Positions 8,521 through 17,358 of a stretch of 64,000 bases of DNA are shown here, one piece after another. The stretch's first letter is position 1. The number at the start of each line of letters is the position of its first letter. Under the pieces are notes generated by a model. It was not told the DNA's origin and ran no database searches. It worked only from the letters and a program-made list of their open reading frames with translations. Origin of the DNA: Nitrincola alkalilacustris (GTDB taxonomy: Bacteria > Pseudomonadota > Gammaproteobacteria > Pseudomonadales > Balneatricaceae); contig NZ_WBOM01000009.1 of assembly GCF_008973755.1 (NCBI RefSeq), forward strand, positions 62,001-126,000. Reading direction: 5' to 3'. The position numbers and the translations under genes were made by a program.

Positions 8521-9848
8521 TGTCCGATATGACCCCCCGCGAAATCGTCGACGAACTCAATCGCCATATCGTCGGCCAGGATGACGCCAAGCGCTCTGTG
8601 GCCATCGCTCTGCGTAACCGCTGGCGCCGCATGCAACTGGGCGAAACGCTGCGTCAGGAAGTCACCCCCAAGAATATTCTGATGATCGGCCCGACTGGTG
8701 TCGGCAAGACCGAGATTGCCCGCCGTCTGGCGAAGCTGGCGAATGCTCCGTTCATCAAGGTGGAAGCGACCAAGTTCACCGAAGTCGGCTATGTTGGCCG
8801 CGATGTTGAAACCATCGTCCGAGATCTGGCCGAAATGGCCGTCAAGATGGTACGCGAGCAGGCGATGAGCAAGGTCCGCGTACCGGCTGAAGATGCCGCC
8901 GAAGAGCGTATTCTGGATGCCCTGTTGCCTCAGGCACGTGGCAGTCAGGATCACACAGCCGAACGCACCGACAGCGCAACCCGTCAGATCTTCCGCAAAA
9001 AGCTTCGCGAAGGCCAGTTGGATGATAAAGAGATAGAGATCGAGGTCGCCCAACCCAAGGTAGGTGTCGAGATCATGGCCCCTCCCGGCATGGAAGAGAT
9101 GACCAATCAGCTGCAGAGCATGTTCTCCAGCATGGGGCAACAGCGCAAGCAGACACGCCGCATCAAGGTCAAGGAAGCGATGAAGCTGCTGACCGACGAA
9201 GAAGCCGCCAACCTGGTCAAAGAGGAGGATATCAAACAGCAGGCCGTTTACATGGTCGAGCAGAACGGTATCGTCTTTCTGGATGAGATCGACAAGGTGT
9301 GCAAGCGTGGTGATTCCAGCGGTGGCGATGTCTCGCGCGAAGGGGTTCAGCGCGACCTGCTGCCACTGATCGAAGGCTCCACCGTCAGCACCAAGTACGG
9401 CATGATCAAGACCGATCATATTCTGTTTATCGCTTCAGGTGCTTTCCACCTGGCACGCCCGTCAGATCTGATCCCCGAGTTGCAGGGACGTCTGCCTATC
9501 CGTGTCGAGCTCAACGCTCTGACGCCAGATGACTTCCGCCGCATCCTGACGGAACCCACCGCATCACTGACCGAACAGTACAAGGCACTGATGGCTACCG
9601 AGGGTGTCACCATCGACTTCAGCGAAGACGGCATCGCCCGCATTGCCGAACTGGCCTTCCAGGTGAATGAGCAGACGGAAAATATCGGTGCGCGCCGGTT
9701 GCACACCATGATGGAGCGCCTGCTGGATGAGATCTCCTACGCGGCCTCTGATCGCTCCGGTGAATCCATTCTGATTGATGCAGCCTATGTTGACAGCCAT
9801 CTTGGCGAACTGACAAAAGATGAAGATCTGAGCCACTATATCCTCTGA
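8520..9848 (+). CDS. hslU: ATP-dependent protease ATPase subunit HslU
   Basis: The AAA+ unfoldase partner of HslV. Its 442 residues match the family. Seen: the start [17 protein letters not shown], Walker A GPTGVGKT (57-64), the pore-loop context VGYVGRD, Walker B in IVFLDEIDK, and the C-terminal sensor 2 and HslV-docking region ending in YIL. The helical I-domain occupies about residues 110-240. A strong terminator follows the stop. Confidence 0.98.
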   Translation: MSDMTPREIVDELNRHIVGQDDAKRSVAIALRNRWRRMQLGETLRQEVTPKNILMIGPTGVGKTEIARRLAKLANAPFIKVEATKFTEVGYVGRDVETIVRDLAEMAVKMVREQAMSKVRVPAEDAAEERILDALLPQARGSQDHTAERTDSATRQIFRKKLREGQLDDKEIEIEVAQPKVGVEIMAPPGMEEMTNQLQSMFSSMGQQRKQTRRIKVKEAMKLLTDEEAANLVKEEDIKQQAVYMVEQNGIVFLDEIDKVCKRGDSSGGDVSREGVQRDLLPLIEGSTVSTKYGMIKTDHILFIASGAFHLARPSDLIPELQGRLPIRVELNALTPDDFRRILTEPTASLTEQYKALMATEGVTIDFSEDGIARIAELAFQVNEQTENIGARRLHTMMERLLDEISYAASDRSGESILIDAAYVDSHLGELTKDEDLSHYIL

Positions 9849-9863
9849 TGCTCAACTCTTACA

Positions 9864-9890
9864 CCCTGCCCGACACCGGGCAGGGTTTTT
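9864..9890 (+). terminator. Rho-independent terminator of hslVU
   Basis: A perfect 9-bp GC-rich stem (9864-9872 with 9877-9885) with loop ACAC is followed by TTTTT. It lies 15 bases after the hslU stop. Confidence 0.92.
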
Positions 9891-9909
9891 GAACCTCTGG
9901 AGACGCCGC

Positions 9910-10290
9910 ATGAAACAGGTTCCACTGCCCAGTGATATCCGACTGCACCTCAAATCGCGTACGCTGGAGCTGGTCTATGCCGACGGCACCTTTGAGCTGA
10001 CCGCCGAATTTTTGCGTGTCCACTCCCCCTCGGCCGAGGTGCGAGGTCATGGGATCGGCAACGGCACACTGCAAACCGGCAAGCGCCATGTCGGCATCAA
10101 AGGGGTTGAGCCCTCAGGCAACTATGCACTGAAGATCATCTTTGATGATGGCCACGATAGTGGCCTCTACACCTGGGAATACCTGCACGACCTGAGCCAC
10201 AACCAGCAGCAGTACTGGGATGCCTATCTCAAGGCACTCGAGGAGGCCGGCGCCTCCCGCGATGGCGGCCTGATCGCACGCAGCCATTGA
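9910..10290 (+). CDS. DUF971 protein (gamma-butyrobetaine hydroxylase-like N-terminal domain)
   Basis: A 126-residue cytoplasmic protein made almost wholly of the DUF971 fold, the small domain found at the N-terminus of gamma-butyrobetaine dioxygenase and in Fe-S-associated proteins. Seen: LPSDIRLHLKSRTLELVYADG, LRVHSPSAEVRGHG, and VGIKGVEPSGNYALKIIFDDGHDSG split across the middle, with LYTWEYLHDL after it. I chose the ATG at 9910 because GGAG sits eight bases before it; the frame is open a little further upstream. It sits between hslU and ubiE, as in many gammaproteobacteria. The molecular role of stand-alone DUF971 proteins is not established. Confidence 0.88.
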   Translation: MKQVPLPSDIRLHLKSRTLELVYADGTFELTAEFLRVHSPSAEVRGHGIGNGTLQTGKRHVGIKGVEPSGNYALKIIFDDGHDSGLYTWEYLHDLSHNQQQYWDAYLKALEEAGASRDGGLIARSH

Positions 10291-10352
10291 CGGGACAAAG
10301 CCGCCACTGCTGGTTTACAATGGCATGAATTCACTTATCCGATGCAGCGATC

Positions 10353-11111
10353 ATGAGCGAGCAGAATAAAGAAAACACCACACACTTCGGCTTCAAGAGC
10401 GTACCTCTGGAGGAGAAAACCCGGCATGTTGCCGATGTTTTCCACTCCGTGGCAGCCAAATATGATGTGATGAACGACCTGATGTCGGGCGGTATCCACC
10501 GCCTGTGGAAGCGCATCACTATTGAGCGCAGCGGCGCACGTCGTGGCCACAAGGTGCTGGACATTGCCGGTGGCACAGGCGATCTGACAAAGAAATTCTC
10601 CCGCATCGTTGGCCCCGAAGGTAAGGTGATTCTGGCCGATATCAACGAGTCGATGCTGAATGTCGGCCGCGACAAGCTGATCAACTCAGGCGTTGCCGGT
10701 AATGTCGAATATGTACAGGCGAATGCCGAAGCGCTGCCGTTTGAAGACAACAGCTTCGATATCATCACCATCGCCTTTGGCCTGCGCAACGTCACTGACA
10801 AGGACAAGGCGATCCGTTCCATGCTGCGCTGCCTCAAGCCCGGCGGCAAGCTGATGATTCTGGAGTTCTCCAAAACCGAGAACCCGGCCCTGACCAAAAT
10901 TTATGACTTCTACTCCTTCAATATCCTGCCGCAAATGGGCCAACTGATTGCCAAGGACTCGGAAAGCTACCGTTATCTGGCCGAATCGATCCGCATGCAC
11001 CCGGATCAGGAAACCTTGAAAGAGATGATGGTGGATGCAGGCTTCGTCAACTGTCGCTATGAAAACATGACCGGAGGTATCGTAGCACTGCATACCGGCA
11101 TAAAGCCCTGA
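10353..11111 (+). CDS. ubiE: Ubiquinone/menaquinone C-methyltransferase UbiE
   Basis: An S-adenosylmethionine-dependent methyltransferase that C-methylates the benzoquinol ring in ubiquinone synthesis (and demethylmenaquinol where present). The 252 residues start with the family's [21 protein letters not shown] region, followed by the SAM motif [24 protein letters not shown] and the C-terminal [12 protein letters not shown]. It begins the ubiE-ubiJ pair; ubiJ follows after 51 bases. Confidence 0.97.
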   Translation: MSEQNKENTTHFGFKSVPLEEKTRHVADVFHSVAAKYDVMNDLMSGGIHRLWKRITIERSGARRGHKVLDIAGGTGDLTKKFSRIVGPEGKVILADINESMLNVGRDKLINSGVAGNVEYVQANAEALPFEDNSFDIITIAFGLRNVTDKDKAIRSMLRCLKPGGKLMILEFSKTENPALTKIYDFYSFNILPQMGQLIAKDSESYRYLAESIRMHPDQETLKEMMVDAGFVNCRYENMTGGIVALHTGIKP

Positions 11112-11162
11112 GTGCCGACGAAACCGTAACGATAGCTCTCGCCTGAACAAGAGGATCCACAG

Positions 11163-11801
11163 ATGGCCGTGCAGATGATCCAGACCGCCCTGCTTGATAC
11201 CGCCGAGCAAAGCCTCAATCTGCTGCTGCGCCAGGATCATCAGACACTGGCAAGGCTTGATCGCCTCAGTGGCAGGGTGATCCGCATCGAGATCACCGAG
11301 CCCGAGCAGTGGTTCTACCTGCTGCCACACGGCAAAGGCCTGGATCTGCTCAGCCATTTTGAAACCGAGCCTGACCTGATCCTGCGCGGCACCTGTGCCA
11401 GCCTGCTGCAGATGGCACAGAGCGAAAACTCACGTGACCTGCTGTTTGGCAAAGGGGTAGAGGTCGAAGGCGATCAGGCACTGGCAAGCGAGTTCAAGAA
11501 AGCACTGGCCGGGTTTGCGATCGACTGGGAGGAGTGGCTGGGCGATCTGCTGGGCGATACCCTCGCACACCCTCTGGCGGAGCTCTTCCGGGCACAGAAA
11601 CAGTTCCTGCAGCAAAGCGGCCAGAGCCTGACGTTGAACATGACCGAATATCTGCAGGAAGAGGCGCGTGTATTACCACCACGCGCCGAGATAGAAGGTT
11701 TTATCGAAGAGGTCGGTGAAACAAGAGAGGCCGTGGACAGACTCGAAGCCCGTATCAACCGACTGATCGTTCTTGCCAAGACATCTGTCAGAAAGGCTTG
11801 A
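11163..11801 (+). CDS. ubiJ: Ubiquinone biosynthesis accessory factor UbiJ
   Basis: A 212-residue protein with an N-terminal SCP2 (sterol carrier protein 2) lipid-binding domain (about 15-120) and a C-terminal helical or coiled region (about 130-210). UbiJ and UbiK form the cytoplasmic scaffold that holds hydrophobic quinone intermediates for the Ubi enzymes. It directly follows ubiE. In E. coli and Pseudomonas the third gene is ubiB; here the next gene is hemJ on the opposite strand, and the two reading frames overlap by 14 bases at their 3' ends. Confidence 0.88.
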   Translation: MAVQMIQTALLDTAEQSLNLLLRQDHQTLARLDRLSGRVIRIEITEPEQWFYLLPHGKGLDLLSHFETEPDLILRGTCASLLQMAQSENSRDLLFGKGVEVEGDQALASEFKKALAGFAIDWEEWLGDLLGDTLAHPLAELFRAQKQFLQQSGQSLTLNMTEYLQEEARVLPPRAEIEGFIEEVGETREAVDRLEARINRLIVLAKTSVRKA

Positions 11802-12204
11802 TCACCACCAGGATCAGAATCGGCACAAACACCAGCAGCGGCAACTCGTTGAACAGACGTAACTGACGACTGCTCAAGTGCAGATTATTCTGCTGCATCC
11901 GCTTCAGATACACATAGCACCAGATGTGATAACCGATCAGCAGCAGTACGAACAACAGCTTGGCATGTAGCCAGGCACCCGCTCCGCGCCAGTAAGCCAT
12001 CCAAAGCCACATCCCGAATCCCAACGTCAGCACCGCCATCACCGTCATGAAGCCAAACAGCTTGCGCGCCATGATCTGCAACCGCCTGATATCCTCACCT
12101 GCCGCCACACCCTCCACATAATGCACATAGATACGGGGCAGGTAAAAAATTCCCGCCATCCAACTGGTCATGGTCAGAATATGAAGCATTTTGTACCAAA
12201 GCAT
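11788..12204 (-). CDS. hemJ: Protoporphyrinogen oxidase HemJ
   Basis: An integral membrane enzyme that oxidises protoporphyrinogen IX to protoporphyrin IX in haem synthesis. The 138 residues carry four predicted membrane helices, the conserved histidine in MLHILTMTSWMAGIFYLPR, a conserved basic MARKLFGFMTV segment and WLHAKLLFVLLLIGYH. The ATG at 12204 is preceded by GGGAG; a TTG four codons upstream is less likely. The 3' end overlaps ubiJ by 14 bases in convergent orientation, an arrangement likely to make simultaneous strong transcription of both genes unfavourable. Confidence 0.9.
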   Translation of the reverse strand: MLWYKMLHILTMTSWMAGIFYLPRIYVHYVEGVAAGEDIRRLQIMARKLFGFMTVMAVLTLGFGMWLWMAYWRGAGAWLHAKLLFVLLLIGYHIWCYVYLKRMQQNNLHLSSRQLRLFNELPLLVFVPILILVVIKPF

Positions 12205-12372
12205 ATGCACTCCCAAGTACGGTTATCTGTGATTCAGTCGACAAAAGGTTCTGGCTAGTCTACCTTAATCGGACGTTCATTGATGTCCGTATGATCCAGA
12301 GCAAGCAGTGTAATCAATTTGTTCGGTTATACTGTAATGATGGTTCATGGACAACTTTCCTGAGGTAACGAT

Positions 12373-12813
12373 ATGACAGCAGTCCAGACAGAACTCACCA
12401 GTGAAGAGCTTCTGGCGATGCCAGAAAGCGATTACATGAACGCTACACAGCTGCGCTTCTTTACCCAGTATCTGCAACAACAGCGCACCGAGGTTGAGGA
12501 GCACCTGAAGACCGTCAGAGAAGAGATGACACAACAGGACAACGAAGGCGATGAAGCCGATCACGCCATAGTTGAGGAGGAACTGCGGCTTCTGCTGCGC
12601 CAGGCAGAGCGTGAAACAAAACTGCTGGGCAAGATAGACAAAGCGCTGGATCGTATTCGGCAGGGCGAGTATGGATACTGCATGGAAACAGGCGCGCCAA
12701 TCGGCCTCAAGCGATTACTGCTGCGCCCGACGGCCGAGCTCTGCACCGAAGCAAAGCAGATGCATGAAGAGCAGGAAAGCCACTATCAGAAGCAACGCGG
12801 CTACACCCTGTAG
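12373..12813 (+). CDS. dksA: DksA-family RNA polymerase-binding transcription factor, two-cysteine variant
   Basis: DksA enters the RNA polymerase secondary channel and, with ppGpp, switches off rRNA promoters and switches on amino acid genes. The 146 residues show the N-terminal helical part (DYMNATQLRFF), a coiled coil whose tip keeps the critical D60-x-x-D63-x-A65 pattern, and the C-terminal zinc-finger region. Only two of the four zinc cysteines remain: C103 and C124 are present, while the other positions are T106 and A127. The gene therefore resembles the zinc-independent DksA2/two-Cys type. Whether a canonical four-Cys copy exists elsewhere cannot be seen. A TATACT -10-like element lies at 12328-12333. 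Confidence 0.88.
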   Translation: MTAVQTELTSEELLAMPESDYMNATQLRFFTQYLQQQRTEVEEHLKTVREEMTQQDNEGDEADHAIVEEELRLLLRQAERETKLLGKIDKALDRIRQGEYGYCMETGAPIGLKRLLLRPTAELCTEAKQMHEEQESHYQKQRGYTL

Positions 12814-12852
12814 GATCAGGCGATTCTTCTAACAGCTCCGGTTGGATCCGAT

Positions 12853-14490
12853 TCAGCCGGACAACTGTACCTGCTCGGTCTGCAGAAAACGCTGCCCGAA
12901 TTCACAGGCAGAAAGAGGCTTGCTGAACAGAAAGCCCTGATACTCATCACACCCCAGTTGCAGAAGACTGTTGCGCTGCTGTTCGGTTTCAACCCCCTCT
13001 GCGACCACTTCCAGTCCAAGACTTCTGGCCATGGCAACAATGGTGCTGACAATCGCCATATCTCCCTGATCAGCCGGAAGCCCCGTAACAAAACTGCGAT
13101 CTATTTTCAGACGATGCAAACGCAGGAGTTTCAGATAACTGAGCGATGAGTAACCGGTTCCGAAATCATCCATCGCCAGACTGACTCCCAGCAGGCGAAG
13201 CTTGCGCAGGGATCTGGCACTGCGCTCAAACTCTTTAAGCAGACAGCTTTCAGTCAGCTCCAGCTCGAGATAGCAGGCTGGCAGACTCGCCTGACGCAGA
13301 CTGTCACGCACCAGCTCTACAATATTCTCCTGCTGCAACTGAATAGATGACAGATTCACGGATACTCTGATCGGATAGCCACTGTCCAGCCACTGCTTAG
13401 CCTGTCGACAAGCCTGATGCAGCACCCAGTCCCCTATCTCATTGATCAGGCCAGACTCTTCCGCCAGTGGAATGAACTGATCTGGTGGCACCATACCGCG
13501 AGTGGGATGATGCCAGCGCAGCAGGGCCTCGACACCACCCGGCACACCGGCAGCAAACGGCACCTGTGCCTGATAGTGCAACTCCAGCTCGCCACGACTG
13601 ATGGCATGGCGCAGGTCATGCTCCAGCGCAAAACGCTCCTGACTGATCACCGACATCTCCGGTGAATAAAACTGGTAGCAGTTACGCCCCTGAGCCTTGG
13701 CCTTGATCAATGCCGTATCCGCATGCTTGAGCAGCAGATCGGTATCTTGACCATGTTCCGGGCTGACACTGATGCCGATGGTGGCAGCCACATAGAGTTG
13801 ATGTCCCGCTATGGCAAAGGGTGCATGCAGACGATCAAGAATATCTCCGGCCAGACTCTCTATCTCTTCCCGGTCATGAACCACCTTGAGCACCAGAAAT
13901 TCATCCCCGGCAGCCCGTGCCAGAATATCCTGCTCACCCAGGCAAAACTTCAGACGTCTGGCCACCTCAATCAGCAACTGATCGCCGGCAGCATGACCCA
14001 GGCTTTCGTTGATCACCTTGAATCGATCCAGATTCAGAAACAGCAGTGCCACCTGTTCACGGTGATAGTCGGACCGGGTATCCAGAGCAAGATTAAGATG
14101 ATCATACAGGCTGCGCCAGTTGGGCAGACCTGTCAGTTGATCATAGTTGGACAACTCATGGATACGCTCGCGTGATGCGTTGATTACATCCAGCTGCTCT
14201 GCAGCCGAGTGCAACTGACGGGTAAGAGGACGAATCATGAACAGGGTCAACAGCGCCAAGGACAGAACCACCAGCACCAGCAACCCGACATAGGAGCTGG
14301 AGGTGAGCAGCGGCAGGATTGCCATGAAGCCCAGAGTGTCGACCTTCATTGCCAGTACGCTGGCATGCGCAGAGCTGAAAAAAAGAATATAGGTGGTCAA
14401 CAAACCAGCCAGAAATGCCGTACCCACACTCGACACAGCAACCGCAACAATCAGCTTATGCTGAATACCTCTTATACCTTGTGTACTCAA
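12853..14490 (-). CDS. Membrane GGDEF-EAL protein, probable c-di-GMP phosphodiesterase
   Basis: A 545-residue inner-membrane protein with two N-terminal membrane segments (about 13-36 and 62-86) and a short periplasmic loop. The GGDEF domain (about 115-275) has its signature reduced to AGDEF (194-198), so cyclase activity is doubtful. The EAL domain (about 285-540) has an intact EAL motif (321-323), the ELTES metal-binding segment and DDFGTGYSSL. Hydrolysis of c-di-GMP to pGpG is thus the likely activity. It lies downstream of the sia operon on the same strand after 227 bases, so it may counter the SiaD cyclase but probably has its own promoter. Confidence 0.9.
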   Translation of the reverse strand: MSTQGIRGIQHKLIVAVAVSSVGTAFLAGLLTTYILFFSSAHASVLAMKVDTLGFMAILPLLTSSSYVGLLVLVVLSLALLTLFMIRPLTRQLHSAAEQLDVINASRERIHELSNYDQLTGLPNWRSLYDHLNLALDTRSDYHREQVALLFLNLDRFKVINESLGHAAGDQLLIEVARRLKFCLGEQDILARAAGDEFLVLKVVHDREEIESLAGDILDRLHAPFAIAGHQLYVAATIGISVSPEHGQDTDLLLKHADTALIKAKAQGRNCYQFYSPEMSVISQERFALEHDLRHAISRGELELHYQAQVPFAAGVPGGVEALLRWHHPTRGMVPPDQFIPLAEESGLINEIGDWVLHQACRQAKQWLDSGYPIRVSVNLSSIQLQQENIVELVRDSLRQASLPACYLELELTESCLLKEFERSARSLRKLRLLGVSLAMDDFGTGYSSLSYLKLLRLHRLKIDRSFVTGLPADQGDMAIVSTIVAMARSLGLEVVAEGVETEQQRNSLLQLGCDEYQGFLFSKPLSACEFGQRFLQTEQVQLSG

Positions 14491-14717
14491 ACCTCGTTCT
14501 CCTGGCTTGTCAGCCGGTAAGCATGTGAGCTTAAACCTGACTGCATACCCGATCCTTGAGTAGCATCAATATTGTTATGATTATTCAGAGAAGTGGATGA
14601 CGATAAACGCCTTGGCCAACTTTGACCAGTGTCCTTTAGACCAATCGACCTTAGGCTAACAGATTATGAACAGACAGGCTATTATGCTGTTTTACTATTT
14701 ATTGCAGGCTTTGCATT

Positions 14718-15542
14718 TCATTCTTGCAGAGTGGGCCGCCAGACACAAACGCGATTACGACCCGCACGTTTGGCAGCATAAAGTGCTTGATCGCTTCGAT
14801 CCAGTACCTGATCAATCGTTTCATCATCCTGCAGCATGCTGATACCTATACTGATGGTCAGGCCCAGCTGCTGCCCGTCGATCTCCATCGACATGGTATC
14901 AAAGCGTGAGCAGATCTGACCCGCTTTATGCAGCGCATCCTCCTCTTCACACTCAGGCAGCAGCACTACAAACTCTTCCCCCCCGATACGTCCGATAATA
15001 TCGACATTACGCAGCAGCGATAATAGAGTATCGGCAAAGCGCTTGAGCACCTTGTCTCCCATCTGGTGGCCATGCGCATCATTGATGTATTTGAAATGAT
15101 CCAGATCCAGCATCAGCAACGCCATTGGCATCTGATAGCGCTGATGGCGCTTGAGCTGGTAGTTGGCAAGTTCATAGAAGTGGCGGCGGTTACTGGTGCC
15201 GGTCAGCTCATCCACCGAGGCCAGCATCTTCAGCTCCTGAGCGAGCTTTTCACGCTCCTCCACCTCTCGCTGCAACGCCTCATTAAGTTGACTCAGCTCC
15301 TTTGCCTGGTCGGCCAGCGTATGATTGGCACTTTGCAACTGCAGTTGCATTTTATCGGACAAGCGCACCATACGTCGCTGTTCCCGATATGCCTGACTAT
15401 AGGCTTCAGCCAGCGAGCGAACTCCATGAGCAACATCTTCCAGTTTCTCCAGAATCGCCGTCGCTTCATCAATCACCCGCTCTTCATTGAAGAAGAGACT
15501 GAAGTCTGCGGGCTTGTTGACTGGCTCGTCTTTCTGGCTCAT
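14718..15542 (-). CDS. siaD: Diguanylate cyclase SiaD
   Basis: A soluble 274-residue GGDEF protein. A helical/coiled-coil N-terminal half (about 20-105) precedes an intact GGEEF active site (187-191); the inhibitory I-site RxxD (RNVD, 178-181) sits the canonical five residues upstream. It is the last gene of a siaA-B-C-D array and overlaps siaC by four bases (ATGA). In Pseudomonas aeruginosa SiaC binds and activates SiaD when SiaC is dephosphorylated by SiaA, driving c-di-GMP production, aggregation and biofilm formation. The name rests on gene order plus domain layout. Confidence 0.88.
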   Translation of the reverse strand: MSQKDEPVNKPADFSLFFNEERVIDEATAILEKLEDVAHGVRSLAEAYSQAYREQRRMVRLSDKMQLQLQSANHTLADQAKELSQLNEALQREVEEREKLAQELKMLASVDELTGTSNRRHFYELANYQLKRHQRYQMPMALLMLDLDHFKYINDAHGHQMGDKVLKRFADTLLSLLRNVDIIGRIGGEEFVVLLPECEEEDALHKAGQICSRFDTMSMEIDGQQLGLTISIGISMLQDDETIDQVLDRSDQALYAAKRAGRNRVCVWRPTLQE

Positions 15543-15925
15543 GGCTCGGTTACACGTAAAACAAAGCTTGCATGTTCAAAATCCTCCGAAAAGTCTTCGC
15601 CGAACTCCTCCATGGTTTCGTCATCGCTGTCATAGTGCCAATGAATACTCACCGACCGACCGCCTCTGGCCGAATCTTCCAGCAACTGAAACAGGTTCAT
15701 CAGCGCCTTGGCACTGGAGCTGTTGAAATAGATCATCTGCAGATCAAACTGCACATCCGTATCATGCGACTCGCCAAGCCAGCTCTGCATCGACTCAAGC
15801 AAGGGTCCAAAAAAGGCTGCGGCATCCTCAGGGAAAGACTCACCCGCCATCAGAAACCTGCCACTGCTGAAGTCAAATTCGACCTGAGGAGAGCGCTCAG
15901 TCGCTTCAATCTTGATCATGTTCAT
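15539..15925 (-). CDS. siaC: SiaC-type (DUF1987) regulator of a diguanylate cyclase
   Basis: A 128-residue cytoplasmic protein with a STAS-like fold. It is the phospho-switch of the Sia module: the SiaB kinase phosphorylates it, the SiaA phosphatase reverses this, and the unphosphorylated form activates SiaD. The conserved QMIYFNSSSAKALMNLF segment around residues 63-79 corresponds to the region of the phosphorylated threonine in the P. aeruginosa protein; here serines (69-71) occupy it. A second in-frame ATG two codons in could be the true start. It lies 13 bases after siaB and overlaps siaD by four bases. Confidence 0.87.
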   Translation of the reverse strand: MNMIKIEATERSPQVEFDFSSGRFLMAGESFPEDAAAFFGPLLESMQSWLGESHDTDVQFDLQMIYFNSSSAKALMNLFQLLEDSARGGRSVSIHWHYDSDDETMEEFGEDFSEDFEHASFVLRVTEP

Positions 15926-15938
15926 TGGCTCAGTCGCT

Positions 15939-16487
15939 TCAGATAAAGGCTTTAAGACAGAAAAATGATGTCTGATTTTTCAGATCCATGAAATCAAACT
16001 CTATGGGCTTGCTGGATCTCCTTGCGATCTCGATCAGCCCTATCGAGCCACCCTGGCTTTCCTCCTCAGCAGGAGATCTGAGCTTCTCCCGATAATGCGC
16101 CTTGAGCTGCTCTTTATCCATGCCACGCAGCCCTTCAAGTCGACGCCTCAGATCCTCCACCTTGGCAGCATCCAGCACATTGGCACAAACGACGAAATAA
16201 CCATCCTCTTCCGACCCCACCAGTACCAGACCAGAACTGATCGCATCAGCCCCAGATCCACTTGTTACCAGCCGATCGTCTGAATATCGGATGATATTCT
16301 GCACCTGCTCTACAAAGACTGAAAACAGCCGTTTAGCCTGATTGGTATCCTCGGACTCCATCTTGCGTCGCAAAATATCGCCCAGACTGAAGAGCACCTT
16401 TTCAGATACATAACCCGAGTAACACAACAGCACTCCCTGACCGTCCAGCTCCTGCTTGAAGTTTTGATAATATGACGCCAGCATCAT
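15939..16487 (-). CDS. siaB: SiaB-family protein kinase
   Basis: A 182-residue cytoplasmic protein with a GHKL-like kinase fold (DUF6272). QNIIRYSDD (about 102-110) resembles the N-box, and GGSIGLIEIARR (about 145-156) the glycine-rich ATP lid. In the Sia pathway SiaB phosphorylates SiaC and so turns off c-di-GMP synthesis. It precedes siaC by 13 bases. Unlike in Pseudomonas, it is separated from siaA by a solute-binding protein gene; a 106-base gap and a short palindrome lie upstream of it. Confidence 0.86.
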   Translation of the reverse strand: MMLASYYQNFKQELDGQGVLLCYSGYVSEKVLFSLGDILRRKMESEDTNQAKRLFSVFVEQVQNIIRYSDDRLVTSGSGADAISSGLVLVGSEEDGYFVVCANVLDAAKVEDLRRRLEGLRGMDKEQLKAHYREKLRSPAEEESQGGSIGLIEIARRSSKPIEFDFMDLKNQTSFFCLKAFI

Positions 16488-16582
16488 GCCCTCACTTTTC
16501 CGACAATCCAGCAGTGCCGTGGCAGAGCCCGATGGGAAAGCTGTTAATGAGTATAGTCAACGAACCGAAAAGCCACCACAGC

Positions 16583-16599
16583 CGTTGATTCAATCAACG
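16583..16599. promoter_or_regulatory. Palindrome at the end of the binding-protein gene
   Basis: CGTTGATTCAATCAACG is a perfect palindrome around a central C and spans the stop codon of the solute-binding protein gene, about 100 bases before siaB. It could be a processing or attenuation hairpin that lowers siaB-D expression relative to the upstream genes, or an operator. No T-run follows on the minus strand. Confidence 0.4.
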
Positions 16600-17340
16600 A
16601 TAATGCGCCAGAATCCTTTCTGCCTCACCCGACTCCCTCAACTGATCCAGTGCATCCTGCAGAGTATTCACCAGCTCATCCGGTGTATCGAGGTGCAGAG
16701 CGTAATACAAGGGAGACTCATCCAGTACATATACCACCTCGAACTCTTCGGTGGCATAGCCCAGCTCGCGCATACGCCACAGCGCCACATCTTCACCATA
16801 GGCCCACAAATCTATGCGCCCGGCATGCAGCATGCGGGCAGCACTATCGTTAGAGGCCACCCAGCGGATCAGATCGGGCCCTGTGCCGAACTCCAGCAAT
16901 AGCTGCTCCGCCACATCCTCACGAATGACAGCGATCTGAAGCTCCTGCTCGTTCAGATCCTCAATGGATGACACGCTGATCCCGCGATCGCGCCTGGCCA
17001 GCAATACATTGCGGCTGAGCACAATCGGTCCGACCCATTTGAACAACTGCTCGCGCGCATCTGTACGCGTGGTGGCAAACAGCACGGTATTAGGGACTCT
17101 CTGCAACATCTCATAGCCACGCGCCCAGGGCAGATACTGTATATCCTCACGCCGAGCCTCAGCATTGACGCTGATCAACATCGCCTCAAGCATATCCACG
17201 GATATACCCTGCAATCGCCCATCCTGCTGAAAATTGACCGGTGGATACTCCTCGGTCACAAAGGTCAGGTCATCAATATCAACAGCTACAGCTGTCTGAA
17301 CGATCACACATGCACACAGTGCCAACAACCAGCGTTTCAT
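16594..17340 (-). CDS. Periplasmic solute-binding protein (SBP_bac_3 family) inserted in the sia operon
   Basis: A 248-residue secreted protein. The signal peptide (about 1-19, MKRWLLALCACVIVQTAVA) is followed by a family-3 extracellular solute-binding fold: EYPPVNFQQDGRLQGISVDML, PWARGYEMLQR and a hinge region near IAVIREDVAEQLL. Family members bind amino acids or small organic ligands, but this subgroup is often stand-alone, and no ABC permease or ATPase gene is nearby. It lies 18 bases after siaA on the same strand. That suggests it works with SiaA, which has a periplasmic domain, rather than in transport. The ligand is unknown. Confidence 0.85.
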   Translation of the reverse strand: MKRWLLALCACVIVQTAVAVDIDDLTFVTEEYPPVNFQQDGRLQGISVDMLEAMLISVNAEARREDIQYLPWARGYEMLQRVPNTVLFATTRTDAREQLFKWVGPIVLSRNVLLARRDRGISVSSIEDLNEQELQIAVIREDVAEQLLLEFGTGPDLIRWVASNDSAARMLHAGRIDLWAYGEDVALWRMRELGYATEEFEVVYVLDESPLYYALHLDTPDELVNTLQDALDQLRESGEAERILAHYR

Positions 17341-17358
17341 CTATTTCCCCCTCAAGCC

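Noticed and set aside
8361-9419. Minus-strand open frame of 352 codons over hslV/hslU
   Set aside because: Antisense to two conserved proteins, with no recognisable motif.
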